This document shows, piece by piece, positions 32,887 to 41,914 of a DNA stretch of 64,000 nt (positions are counted from its first letter, which is position 1; each line of letters starts with the position of its first letter). A program made the translations under genes and the position numbers. The notes beneath the pieces were generated by a model. It did not search any database. It was not told the origin of the DNA and was given only the letters and a program-made list of their open reading frames with translations. Origin of the DNA: Lactococcus lactis (lineage in GTDB: Bacteria; Bacillota; Bacilli; Lactobacillales; Streptococcaceae); assembly GCF_029023865.1 (NCBI RefSeq), contig NZ_CP118969.1, positions 310,001 to 374,000 of the forward strand, written 5' to 3'.

Positions 32887-33798
32887 ATGATTAAATATAT
32901 TCTTAAACGTTTGGGGCTTTTGCTTCTGACTTTGTTCCTGATTGTGACATTGACTTTCTTTATGATGCAAGTCATGCCCGGAACACCTTTCTCAAATCCC
33001 AAACTAACGCCAGATCAACTGGAAATTTTAAAACATGCCTATGGTTTAGATAAACCGCTTTGGCAACAATACTTTATCTATGTAGGACACATGTTCACAG
33101 GTAATTTTGGAACATCATTTGTTTATACAAACCAACCTGTTATTACAATGATCGCTCAACGTTTACCAGTTTCAATGCAACTTGGAGTTCAAGCGCTTAT
33201 TCTTGGGACAATTCTTGGAGCCTTTATGGGAAAAGCTTCCGCTCGTCGTAAAAATGGCATCCTTGATGGAATTTTCGGTTTTGTTTCAGTCCTTGGGATT
33301 TCAGTTCCTTCATTCGTAATTGGTACCTTAATCCTTCTTTACTTAGGATTTAATTTGAATCTTTTCCCAATTTCTGGTTGGGGAACCTTCTCACAAACAA
33401 TTATGCCAACAATCGCTCTTTCTTTTGCTCCAATGGCTGTGGTAACTCGTTTTGTTCGTTCTGAAATGATTGAGTCTTTATCTTCTGACTACATCTTGTT
33501 AGCTCGTGCTAAAGGACTTTCTGAAAAAGAAGTGGTCAATAAACATGCATTGCGTAATTCATTGATTCCAATGTTGACTTTGATTGGGCCAATGGCTGCC
33601 AATCTTTTGACAGGGTCGGTCTTGATTGAAAAAATCTTTTCAATCCCCGGGATTGGTTCACAATTTGTTGATTCAATTCCAGCCAAAGACTTCCCAGTTA
33701 TTATGGCAACAACAATTGTCTATGCAGTAATCTTGATGCTATTTATCTTAGTTACAGATATTCTGACTGCAATTGTTGATCCACGAGTTCGTCTCTAG
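32887..33798 (+). CDS. optB: Peptide ABC transporter permease, DppB-type
   Basis: A 303-residue permease with six helices. The N-terminal MIKYILKRLGLLLLTLFLIVTLTFFMMQVMPGTPF is the DppB/OppB hallmark, and the ATPase-contact loop is DYILLARAKGLSEKEVVNKHALRNSLIPM near residues 200-230. It forms the membrane channel with the next gene product. AGGA lies before ATG. Confidence 0.93.
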   Translation: MIKYILKRLGLLLLTLFLIVTLTFFMMQVMPGTPFSNPKLTPDQLEILKHAYGLDKPLWQQYFIYVGHMFTGNFGTSFVYTNQPVITMIAQRLPVSMQLGVQALILGTILGAFMGKASARRKNGILDGIFGFVSVLGISVPSFVIGTLILLYLGFNLNLFPISGWGTFSQTIMPTIALSFAPMAVVTRFVRSEMIESLSSDYILLARAKGLSEKEVVNKHALRNSLIPMLTLIGPMAANLLTGSVLIEKIFSIPGIGSQFVDSIPAKDFPVIMATTIVYAVILMLFILVTDILTAIVDPRVRL

Positions 33799-33813
33799 AA
33801 AGGGTTTGTCGAA

Positions 33814-34845
33814 ATGGAAAATTTAAATAAAGACTTCACCCTTGTTGGTTCAAAGGGTTCAGATTCAACAGAAAAAATTGCGAAACCTGCCTTGAGTTTT
33901 TTCCAAGATGCTTGGCGTCGTTTTAAGAAAAATAAAGTAGCTTTGGTTGCCATGTGGATTATTGCGATTACATTGGTTTTCTCAGTAATCTCAGCATTTG
34001 TTGTACCACAATCAAAGGCAAATTACTTTGATCCAAATAAATCACAAGTTTATGGAAATCTTCCGCCAAAACTATCAGGTGATTTACCATTTTGGAATGG
34101 TGAATTTAAAGCACCGGGTTCTACTGAAAGAACAGATGTCTATAAATCACAAGATGTTCCAAGCAAAGACAAATATGTCTTCGGGACTGATAAATATGGT
34201 CGTTCATTAGCTAAACGAACAATTGTTGGTTTGCGTATTTCATTGATTATTGCCCTTGCTGCCGCCTTGATTGACTTAGTAATCGGGGTGACCTATGGGA
34301 TTATTTCCGGCTGGATGGGCGGAAAAGTCGATATGGTCATGCAACGGATTATTGAAATCATCCAATCTGTACCTAACTTAGTTGTAGTAACAATGCTTGC
34401 TCTACTTTTGGGACAAGGAATTTCATCAATTATTATTGCGATTGGTCTATTTGCATGGACCGGGATGGCCAGGCAGGTACGGAACATGGTTCTCTCCTAT
34501 AAGGAGCGTGACTTCGTCTTGGCCTCAAAAACTTTAGGACAATCTACTTGGAAAATTGCAGTAAAACATTTGTTGCCAAACGTTTCAGGGGTTATTGTTG
34601 TCCAAATCATGTTTGATATTCCAAGTATGATTATGTATGAGGCTGTTTTATCAGCGATTAACCTTGGGGTTAAACCGCCAACGTCTTCTTTGGGGACTTT
34701 GATTAATGATGGGATTGCAAGCTTGCAATTCTATCCATTCCAATTGATTATTCCAGCAGTAGTATTGTCTGTGCTTTCACTCACATTTATCTTCTTTGGA
34801 GATGGTTTGCGTGATGCATTTGACCCTAGAGCAAGTGAGGATTAG
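33814..34845 (+). CDS. optC: Peptide ABC transporter permease, DppC-type
   Basis: A 343-residue permease with the DppC/OppC layout: a cytoplasmic N-terminus (DAWRRFKKNKVALVAMWII), a large external loop with FGTDKYGRSLAKRTIVGLRISL, and the coupling loop ERDFVLASKTLGQSTWKIAVKHLLPN. It follows optB by 15 bases with GAAAGGG before ATG. A 3-base gap leads into optD, so the genes are co-translated. Confidence 0.93.
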   Translation: MENLNKDFTLVGSKGSDSTEKIAKPALSFFQDAWRRFKKNKVALVAMWIIAITLVFSVISAFVVPQSKANYFDPNKSQVYGNLPPKLSGDLPFWNGEFKAPGSTERTDVYKSQDVPSKDKYVFGTDKYGRSLAKRTIVGLRISLIIALAAALIDLVIGVTYGIISGWMGGKVDMVMQRIIEIIQSVPNLVVVTMLALLLGQGISSIIIAIGLFAWTGMARQVRNMVLSYKERDFVLASKTLGQSTWKIAVKHLLPNVSGVIVVQIMFDIPSMIMYEAVLSAINLGVKPPTSSLGTLINDGIASLQFYPFQLIIPAVVLSVLSLTFIFFGDGLRDAFDPRASED

Positions 34846-34847
34846 AA

Positions 34848-35897
34848 ATGGCAGAAGAAAAAGTATTAGAAGTTAAAAATTTGCATGTCAATTTCCACAC
34901 CTATGCTGGAGATGTTAAAGCGATTCGTGATGTTTCTTTTGATTTAGAAAAAGGACAGACCCTAGCGATTGTTGGTGAGTCTGGCTCTGGTAAATCAGTA
35001 ACAACAAAAACTTTGATGGGCTTGAATGCGAAAAATGCGGTAATACCACAAGGTGAATTATTATTTAAAGGGCGTAACCTTCTTGATTTAAAAGAGGAAG
35101 AGTGGCAAAAAATTCGTGGAAATGAAATTTCAATGATTTTCCAAGACCCAATGACTTCTCTTGACCCAACAATGCGTATTGGAAAACAAATTGCTGAACC
35201 TTTGTTGAAACACAACAAAGGAATGAGCAAAGCCGATGCCATGAAACGGGCCCTCGAATTGATGCAACAAGTCGGAATTCCTGATGCCGAAGTGCATATT
35301 AATGATTATCCACACCAATGGTCAGGCGGGATGCGTCAACGTGCAGTTATCGCGATTGCCTTGGCTGCTGACCCTGAAATCTTGATTGCAGATGAACCAA
35401 CAACTGCGCTTGACGTTACAATTCAAGCACAAATTATGCATATGATGGCTGAATTGCAAGAAAGAATTAATTCATCAATTGTCTTCATTACCCATGACTT
35501 GGGAGTTGTTGCTGGTTTTGCACATAAAGTGGCGGTAATGTATGCGGGTGAAATTGTTGAATACGGAACAGTTGAAGAAATTTTCTATAACCCACAACAT
35601 CCATATACTTGGGGACTCTTAGATTCAATGCCAACGGTTGATTCAAGTGTGGACCGATTGGTTTCAATTCCAGGAACTCCACCTGATTTATTGAATCCAC
35701 CAAAAGGGGATGCCTTTGCAGCACGTAATAAATTTGCCTTGGCAATTGATTTTGAAGAAGAACCTCCATACTTTGAAGTATCTCCAACACATTTTGCCAA
35801 AACTTGGCTTTTAGACCCACGAGCACCAAAAGTAACGCCTTCCGATAATATCTTGGCACGCTGGAAACGCTGGGAAGAATTGAAAGGGGATAAATGA
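34848..35897 (+). CDS. optD: Peptide ABC transporter ATPase, DppD-type
   Basis: A 349-residue ATPase with Walker A GESGSGKSVTTKTLMG near residue 43, signature WSGGMRQRAVIAIALA, Walker B ILIADEPTTALDVTIQ and switch histidine in FITHDLGVV. The C-terminal oligopeptide-transport extension (SIPGTPPDLLNPPKGDAFAARN) is present, but the four-cysteine iron-sulfur cluster seen in many DppD homologues is absent. It overlaps optF by four bases. Confidence 0.93.
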   Translation: MAEEKVLEVKNLHVNFHTYAGDVKAIRDVSFDLEKGQTLAIVGESGSGKSVTTKTLMGLNAKNAVIPQGELLFKGRNLLDLKEEEWQKIRGNEISMIFQDPMTSLDPTMRIGKQIAEPLLKHNKGMSKADAMKRALELMQQVGIPDAEVHINDYPHQWSGGMRQRAVIAIALAADPEILIADEPTTALDVTIQAQIMHMMAELQERINSSIVFITHDLGVVAGFAHKVAVMYAGEIVEYGTVEEIFYNPQHPYTWGLLDSMPTVDSSVDRLVSIPGTPPDLLNPPKGDAFAARNKFALAIDFEEEPPYFEVSPTHFAKTWLLDPRAPKVTPSDNILARWKRWEELKGDK

Positions 35898-36835
35898 TGA
35901 CAGAACCTAAAAAAGTAATTGAAATAAAAAACCTTGATTTGACTTTTAATAAAGGAAAGAAAGGGGCTAATAAGGCAATTAATAATGTTTCTTTAGATAT
36001 TTATGAAGGAGAAACATTTGGTCTCGTTGGAGAATCTGGTTCTGGTAAAACGACGATTGGTCGAGCAATTCTTAAACTTTATGATAATTTCATTACTGGT
36101 GGAGAAATTCTCTTTGAAGGTAAAGATGTTCGTAATTTAAAAGGTTCGGAGTTGCGTGAGTATCGTTCAGAAGCACAAATGATTTTCCAAGATCCACAAG
36201 CTTCATTGAATGGACGGATGCGCGTTAAAGATATCGTTGCTGAAGGACTTGATGCTAATGGTTTAGTAAAAACAAAGGCTGAACGTGATGCTCGTGTATT
36301 GGAACTCTTACGTTTGGTTGGATTGAATGATGATCATTTGACACGTTATCCGCATGAGTTTTCTGGTGGACAGCGTCAACGGATTGGGATTGCACGTGCA
36401 CTTGCCGTAAAACCTAAATTTGTCGTAGCTGATGAGCCTATCTCAGCACTTGATGTTTCAATTCAAGCTCAGGTTGTTAACTTGATGAGAGATATTCAAG
36501 CAAAAGAAAACTTGACTTACTTGTTTATCGCTCATGATTTGTCAATGGTTAAATATATTTCTGACCGAATTGGTGTCATGCACTGGGGGAAAATTTTGGA
36601 AGTTGGAACTTCTGACCAAGTTTACAATCATCCAATTCATCCTTATACTAAGAGTTTGCTAAGTTCAATTCCGTCACCAGACCCTATTTCTGAGCGGGAA
36701 CGGACTCCAATTATTTATGACCCAACGGCTGAATTGGATGGACAAGAACGTGAAATGCGGGAAATTACCCCAGGACATTTTGTCTTCTCAACAGAGGCAG
36801 AGGCAGAAATTTACAAGAAAAACGCTACTGTATAA
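35894..36835 (+). CDS. optF: Peptide ABC transporter ATPase, DppF-type
   Basis: A 313-residue ATPase that pairs with OptD. It has Walker A GESGSGKTTIGRAIL near residue 43, signature FSGGQRQRIGIARALA, Walker B FVVADEPISALDVSIQ and IAHDLSMVKYISD. The HPYTKSLLSSIPSPDP segment of the C-terminal domain is typical for peptide importers. Two ATG codons in a row overlap the optD stop (ATGATGA), giving tight translational coupling. A terminator follows. Confidence 0.93.
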   Translation: MMTEPKKVIEIKNLDLTFNKGKKGANKAINNVSLDIYEGETFGLVGESGSGKTTIGRAILKLYDNFITGGEILFEGKDVRNLKGSELREYRSEAQMIFQDPQASLNGRMRVKDIVAEGLDANGLVKTKAERDARVLELLRLVGLNDDHLTRYPHEFSGGQRQRIGIARALAVKPKFVVADEPISALDVSIQAQVVNLMRDIQAKENLTYLFIAHDLSMVKYISDRIGVMHWGKILEVGTSDQVYNHPIHPYTKSLLSSIPSPDPISERERTPIIYDPTAELDGQEREMREITPGHFVFSTEAEAEIYKKNATV

Positions 36836-36852
36836 ATAAAAAATTTAATGAT

Positions 36853-36884
36853 AAAACAATTAGTTTTGCTGATTGTTTTTTCTT
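36853..36884 (+). terminator. Terminator of the peptide-transport operon
   Basis: AAAACAATTAG, five bases and CTGATTGTTTTTT: stem with one G-T pair and a T-run. Confidence 0.85.
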
Positions 36885-37064
36885 TTGGTTAATTACCAAT
36901 CGAATGAATTTTTTAACTCTTTAGTTTGTTGGTAAGATTTGTAAAAATCAACTATAAAATCAGGGCAAATTTTGATATAATTAAAAGAACTATTTTTTTG
37001 AGGCTTAACCAATGTAAAATAAATTAAAAATATAAATGAATAATTAAAGAAAAAGAGAGTATAA

Positions 37065-38636
37065 ATGACTTTACAAGAAGAAATAAAAAAACGCCGGACT
37101 TTTGCCATCATCAGTCACCCAGATGCTGGTAAGACGACGATTACAGAACAATTATTGAAATTTGGGGGAGCCATTCGGGAAGCGGGGACTGTAAAAGCTC
37201 GTAAAACTGGTAATTTTGCTAAGTCAGACTGGATGGATATTGAAAAAGAACGTGGAATTTCTGTAACAAGTTCTGTCATGCAATTTGATTATGCAGGCAA
37301 ACGTGTTAATATCTTGGACACGCCTGGGCACGAAGATTTCTCAGAAGATACTTACCGAACATTGATGGCAGTTGATGCTGCGGTCATGGTTATTGACAGT
37401 GCTAAAGGGATTGAAGCACAAACGAAAAAACTTTTCCAAGTTGTAAAACGCAGAGGGATTCCGGTTTTCACTTTCATTAATAAACTTGACCGTGATGGAC
37501 GTGAACCGCTTGATTTACTTTCTGAATTGGAAGAAATTCTTGGGATTGCGAGTGTACCAATGAATTGGCCAATCGGAATGGGGAAAAATTTCCAAGGACT
37601 TTATGATTTTACGCATGGTCGTGTGGAAGTTTATCAACCTGAGGATGGTAAACGTTTTGTTGAATTTGATGAAAATGGGGAAGTGCCGGCTAGTCATCCT
37701 TTGACAAAAAATCCATTCTTTACTCAAGCTTTAGAAGATGCTGAATTACTTTTGGATGCAGGGAATCAATTTTCTGAGGAAGAAGTTGTTGCAGGGCAAT
37801 TGACACCAGTTTTCTTTGGTTCGGCTTTAACTAGTTTTGGGGTAGAAACTTTCCTTGAAACATTTTTAGAATATGCACCAGAGCCTCATTCACACAAAAC
37901 GGTGGACGAAGAAGAAATTGAACCTTTAAATCCTGATTTTTCTGGTTTCATTTTCAAAATCCAAGCAAATATGGACCCACGTCACCGTGACCGAATTGCT
38001 TTTGTTCGGATTGTATCTGGTGAATTTGAACGAGGAATGGATGTTAATCTTATTCGGACGGGTAAGAAAGTGAAACTCTCAAATGTCACACAATTTATGG
38101 CTGAATCGCGAGAAAATGTTGAGAATGCTGTAGCTGGTGATATTATTGGGGTTTATGATACTGGAACTTATCAGGTTGGGGATACATTAACCACAGGTAA
38201 ATTGAAAAAATCTTTTGAGCCATTGCCAACATTTACCCCTGAGCTCTTTATGCGTGTCCAAGCGAAAAATGTGATGAAACAAAAATCTTTCCAAAAAGGA
38301 ATTGACCAATTGGTACAAGAAGGAGCCATTCAGCTCTACAAATCTTATACAACTGGTGATATTATGCTTGGTGCGGTTGGGCAACTTCAATTTGAAGTCT
38401 TTAAAGACCGGATGGAGCGTGAATATAATTCTGAAACAATCATGACACCAATGGGGACAAAAACGGTTCGTTGGATTAAAGAAGAAGATTTAGATGAAAA
38501 AATGTCTAGTTCACGTAATATTTTGGCACGAGATCGTTTTGACCATCCTTTATTCTTGTTTGAAAATGAATTTGCTATGCGTTGGTTTAAAGATAAATAT
38601 CCAGATGTTGAATTAATGGAACAATTTTCAGTATAA
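37065..38636 (+). CDS. prfC: Peptide chain release factor 3
   Basis: A 523-residue translational GTPase that recycles RF1/RF2 after termination. G-domain motifs are [15 protein letters not shown] (G1, residue about 17), ERGISVTSS (G2), LDTPGHEDF (G3) and INKLDRDG (G4). Domain II follows, and the C-terminal RF3 domain includes [15 protein letters not shown]. Length is standard. A -10 box TATAAT at 36975-36980 lies upstream in the leader. Confidence 0.95.
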   Translation: MTLQEEIKKRRTFAIISHPDAGKTTITEQLLKFGGAIREAGTVKARKTGNFAKSDWMDIEKERGISVTSSVMQFDYAGKRVNILDTPGHEDFSEDTYRTLMAVDAAVMVIDSAKGIEAQTKKLFQVVKRRGIPVFTFINKLDRDGREPLDLLSELEEILGIASVPMNWPIGMGKNFQGLYDFTHGRVEVYQPEDGKRFVEFDENGEVPASHPLTKNPFFTQALEDAELLLDAGNQFSEEEVVAGQLTPVFFGSALTSFGVETFLETFLEYAPEPHSHKTVDEEEIEPLNPDFSGFIFKIQANMDPRHRDRIAFVRIVSGEFERGMDVNLIRTGKKVKLSNVTQFMAESRENVENAVAGDIIGVYDTGTYQVGDTLTTGKLKKSFEPLPTFTPELFMRVQAKNVMKQKSFQKGIDQLVQEGAIQLYKSYTTGDIMLGAVGQLQFEVFKDRMEREYNSETIMTPMGTKTVRWIKEEDLDEKMSSSRNILARDRFDHPLFLFENEFAMRWFKDKYPDVELMEQFSV

Positions 38637-38695
38637 AATTACTGACAGATATTTTATATAGTAGAAAAGCTTATATTCTTTAAAAAATATCATAA

Positions 38696-38728
38696 AAATT
38701 TACTGACAGCTTTGTCAGTATATTTTTT
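38696..38728 (+). terminator. Terminator after prfC
   Basis: TTTACTGACAG, C, TTTGTCAGTA pair through ACTGACA/TGTCAGT and are followed by TATTTTTT. A second unpaired CTGACAG copy lies at 38642. Confidence 0.65.
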
Positions 38729-38782
38729 ATGAAAATATTTTAAAAAAAGTAAAGGGCGTAAGCATTTTCAGTCAAAAAATTA

Positions 38783-38791
38783 TGCTATAAT
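38783..38791 (+). promoter_or_regulatory. Extended -10 promoter of the DEAD-box helicase gene
   Basis: TGCTATAAT; the expected start is near 38798, giving a leader of about 102 bases. Confidence 0.7.
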
Positions 38792-38797
38792 AGATAA

Positions 38798-38899
38798 GTT
38801 ACGTCAGGCGAGTCACATAAATTTCGCCTGTAGCAAGGGTTTCGTACCCTGTAATAAAAAGTTTGGCGTGGGAACACGCAGTAGAAATATAGGTAAAAA
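38798..38899 (+). promoter_or_regulatory. Structured 5' leader with three hairpins before the DEAD-box helicase
   Basis: Three stems are in series: CAGGCGA/TCGCCTG (38805-38830), AGGGT-TTCGT-ACCCT (38836-38850) and GCGTG-GGAA-CACGC (38866-38879, a GNRA tetraloop). The ribosome binding site after them is weak (AGG). Such a leader suggests autoregulation by the helicase or temperature control. This is inference from structure. Confidence 0.65.
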
Positions 38900-40543
38900 A
38901 TGAAATTTAGTGAACTCGGCCTGTCAGAAGGAATCGTAAATACACTTACAGAGATTGGTTATGAACAACCAACACCAATCCAAGAACAAACAATTAAACT
39001 TGCACTTGAAGGGCGTGACGTTCTAGGTCAAGCGCAAACAGGAACTGGTAAAACAGCAGCATTTGGTCTTCCAACAATTGAAAAAATTGATGCTTCTAAT
39101 CCAGCTATTCAAGCACTCGTTATTGCTCCAACCCGCGAACTTGCGGTTCAAGGACAAGAAGAACTTTTCCGTTTTGGTAAATCAAAAGGGCTTAAAGTTC
39201 GTACTGTTTTTGGTGGTTCAAGTATTGAAAAACAAATTAAAGGTCTTAAAGCTGGTGCACATATTGTTGTGGGAACACCAGGACGTTTGGTTGACTTGAT
39301 TAAACGTAAAGCAATTAAATTGGATCAACTTGAAACTTTGATTCTTGATGAAGCTGATGAAATGTTGAATATGGGATTCTTGGAAGACATTCATTTCATC
39401 ATTGAAAAAACACCAGAAGCTCGTCAAACATTGCTTTTCTCAGCAACAATGCCAAATGACATCAAAAAAATTGGTGTGAAATTCATGAAGAATCCTGAAC
39501 ACATCAAAATTGCAGCCAAAGAAATGACTGCTGACCGTATTGATCAATATTTTGTAAAAACAAAAGAATTTGAAAAATTTGATGTTTTGACTCGTTTGCT
39601 TGATGTTGAACGTCCAGAACTTGCAATTGTTTTTGGCCGTACAAAACGTCGTGTTGATGAATTGATTCGTGGTCTTAAATTGCGCGGTTACCGTGCTGAA
39701 GGAATGCACGGAGATTTGGACCAAAATAAACGTTTGGCTGTTTTGCGTGATTTCAAAGCAGGACATATTGACGTTTTGGTTGCAACTGACGTTGCTGCTC
39801 GTGGACTCGACGTGTCAGGAGTTACTCACGTTTATAACTACGACATTACTCAAGACCAAGAAAGCTATGTTCACCGTATCGGTCGTACCGGCCGTGCTGG
39901 TAAATCAGGACGTTCAGTAACATTAGTTTCATACAATGAAATGGGTTATCTTCGTGCCATTGAAAATATGACTAAAAAGCCAATGAAAGGCTTGAAACCA
40001 CCTACAAAAGAAGAAGCTTACCAAGCGTCACTCTCAGTAGCTATGGATGATGTCCTTCGTGATTTGTCTGATGATTCAGCTAAAGCAAAATTGGCTAAAT
40101 TTGACAAACAAGCAGCGAGTCTACTTGAAAAATTTGATGCTAAAGAATTGGTTGCTTTACTTCTTCAAGGTCGCGTAAAAGACCCTGATAATCAAGAAGA
40201 AGTTAAGATTACAGCTGAACGTCCATTGCCATATAATGGTGAAGGAAAAGGCTTCAAGAAAAAAGGTAAAGGTGGCGGCGGACGCTACAAAGGTCGTGGA
40301 AATGGCGACCGTGATGGCAACCGTGGCGGTTACCGTGGAAATCGTGATGGTAAAGATGGCGAACGCGGTGGAGATCGTAAACGCAACTGGAAAGACCGTG
40401 ATGATAACCGTGGCGGTTACCGTGGAAAACGTGATGACCGTCGTTTTGACGATCGTAAACAAGGAGAAAAAACTCCTCGTAAACGTACCACAGGAACTGA
40501 AAAATCAGCTGGCTTCGTAATGCGTAGCCGTGGTGACAAATAA
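38900..40543 (+). CDS. cshA: DEAD-box ATP-dependent RNA helicase CshA
   Basis: A 547-residue helicase. The Q motif with GYEQPTPIQEQ, motif I AQTGTGKTAAFG, the DEAD box at Asp150-Glu-Ala-Asp153, SAT (FSATMP) and HRIGRTGRAG are all present. After about residue 430 there is a long basic tail rich in Arg-Gly and Asp (GGGRYKGRGNGD, GGYRGNRDGKDGERGGD), which binds RNA. It fits CshA, the degradosome and cold-growth helicase of Firmicutes. The structured leader suggests post-transcriptional control. Codon bias indicates high expression. Confidence 0.92.
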   Translation: MKFSELGLSEGIVNTLTEIGYEQPTPIQEQTIKLALEGRDVLGQAQTGTGKTAAFGLPTIEKIDASNPAIQALVIAPTRELAVQGQEELFRFGKSKGLKVRTVFGGSSIEKQIKGLKAGAHIVVGTPGRLVDLIKRKAIKLDQLETLILDEADEMLNMGFLEDIHFIIEKTPEARQTLLFSATMPNDIKKIGVKFMKNPEHIKIAAKEMTADRIDQYFVKTKEFEKFDVLTRLLDVERPELAIVFGRTKRRVDELIRGLKLRGYRAEGMHGDLDQNKRLAVLRDFKAGHIDVLVATDVAARGLDVSGVTHVYNYDITQDQESYVHRIGRTGRAGKSGRSVTLVSYNEMGYLRAIENMTKKPMKGLKPPTKEEAYQASLSVAMDDVLRDLSDDSAKAKLAKFDKQAASLLEKFDAKELVALLLQGRVKDPDNQEEVKITAERPLPYNGEGKGFKKKGKGGGGRYKGRGNGDRDGNRGGYRGNRDGKDGERGGDRKRNWKDRDDNRGGYRGKRDDRRFDDRKQGEKTPRKRTTGTEKSAGFVMRSRGDK

Positions 40544-40573
40544 AAATAGTCAAGAAATTTCGGTAAATAGAGG

Positions 40574-40600
40574 AATCATCAGTTAGCTGATGGTTTTTTC
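40574..40600 (+). terminator. Terminator of cshA
   Basis: CATCAG-TTAG-CTGATG followed by GTTTTTTC. Confidence 0.85.
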
Positions 40601-40890
40601 TTTTGTCAGCTGTCAGTAATTTTATTGTTTGAAAGTTAAACAATAAATCTGTCAGTAGTTTTTGAATACAAGATTATTCTGTCAGTAAATTTGTACTGAA
40701 CATAATTGGATTTAACAAGCTGACGGAGATGACAAATGATTTTTAAAGACTCTGTCGCTTTTCGTCAGTTTAAAGCGATTGCTTAATGAGCTTTAAATCG
40801 GCGAATAAAGAATTTGTCAGCTTTACTGATGATTCTGTCAGTAATTTTCACAATCATTTTTTAGAATTTTACTTAAAAAGGACTGATTTT
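40601..40890 (+). repeat. Repeat-word region between cshA and era
   Basis: This stretch has no convincing gene. It holds four exact CTGTCAG words (40610, 40649, 40679, 40835) and several variants. An 8-bp hairpin TTTAAAGC/GCTTTAAA (40769-40797) and a long-range inverted pair CTGACG/CGTCAG (40720-40725, 40763-40768) suggest a structured RNA or a decayed element. Confidence 0.5.
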
Positions 40891-40891
40891 A

Positions 40892-40900
40892 TGCTATAAT
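40892..40900 (+). promoter_or_regulatory. Extended -10 promoter of era, leaderless geometry
   Basis: TGCTATAAT ends six bases (AGCGCT) before ATG, placing the transcription start on the start codon. The -35 region is weak. Confidence 0.7.
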
Positions 40901-40906
40901 AGCGCT

Positions 40907-41818
40907 ATGACAAATAACAAATTTAAATCAGGATTTGTGGCGATTTTAGGTCGTCCAAATGTTGGAAAATCAACATTTATGAACCACGTGATGGGACAAA
41001 AAATTGCCATCATGTCAGATAAACCTCAAACAACAAGAAATAAAATTCAAGGAATTTATACTACAGAAAATGAACAAATTGTTTTCATTGATACGCCAGG
41101 TATTCACAAACCACACAATGCTTTAGGCGATTTCATGGTTCAATCTGCTTATTCGACTTTACGTGAATGTGATGTCGTTTTGTTCATGGTTGCGGCTGAT
41201 GAACCACGTTCAACCGGTGAAAATATGATTATTGAGCGCTTGAAAAAGGCAAAAGTTCCTGTCATTTTGGTCGTCAATAAAATTGATAAAATTCATCCTG
41301 ACCGTCTTTTTGAAATTGTAGCCGATTATACTTCACAAATGGAGTTTTCTGAAGTGGTTCCAATCTCAGCTAAACAAGGGAATAATACAGAAAGATTAAT
41401 TGATACGCTCTCTGAAAAATTGGACGAGGGTCCTCAATATTTCCCAGAAGATCAAATCACTGACCATCCTGAGCGTTTTCTTGTTTCAGAAATGATTCGT
41501 GAAAAAATCTTATTATTAACTCGGGAAGAAGTTCCACATTCAATCGCAGTCACTACTGACCAAATGACTCGAGATGAAGAAACTGGAAAGATTCATATCA
41601 TGGCAACAATTATTGTTGAACGCAAGAGCCAAAAAGGGATTATTCTTGGTAAAGGCGGCGATATGATTCGTAAAATCGGGAAAATGGCTCGTCGAGATAT
41701 TGAAATTATGCTTGGGGATAAAGTTTATCTTGAAACTTGGGTCAAAATCAAAAATGACTGGCGCGACCGAAAAATGGATTTAGCTGACTTTGGCTACAAT
41801 CGTGATGATTATATGTAA
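40907..41818 (+). CDS. era: GTPase Era
   Basis: A 303-residue ribosome-assembly GTPase. G motifs: [13 protein letters not shown] (G1), [10 protein letters not shown] (G2), DTPGIHKP (G3) and VNKIDK (G4). The C-terminal KH domain contains [22 protein letters not shown]. It matures the 30S subunit by binding the 3' end of 16S rRNA. There is no Shine-Dalgarno sequence; the promoter lies directly against the ATG, so the mRNA should be leaderless. The start matches streptococcal Era, which rules out a longer form. Confidence 0.96.
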   Translation: MTNNKFKSGFVAILGRPNVGKSTFMNHVMGQKIAIMSDKPQTTRNKIQGIYTTENEQIVFIDTPGIHKPHNALGDFMVQSAYSTLRECDVVLFMVAADEPRSTGENMIIERLKKAKVPVILVVNKIDKIHPDRLFEIVADYTSQMEFSEVVPISAKQGNNTERLIDTLSEKLDEGPQYFPEDQITDHPERFLVSEMIREKILLLTREEVPHSIAVTTDQMTRDEETGKIHIMATIIVERKSQKGIILGKGGDMIRKIGKMARRDIEIMLGDKVYLETWVKIKNDWRDRKMDLADFGYNRDDYM

Positions 41819-41914
41819 TGAAAATAGCGAATTATCGCTATTTTTGTTTTATTATGAAATTTCCAGACAATTGTGATATAATATTGAAAATTATAATTAT
41901 TATTGGGGGAAATT

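Noticed and set aside
40157-40643. Long antisense frames opposite the Arg-Gly tail of the DEAD-box helicase
   Set aside because: They arise from the repetitive Gly/Arg/Asp codons of the real gene, are rich in Thr/Ile/Val or His runs, and lack ribosome sites.
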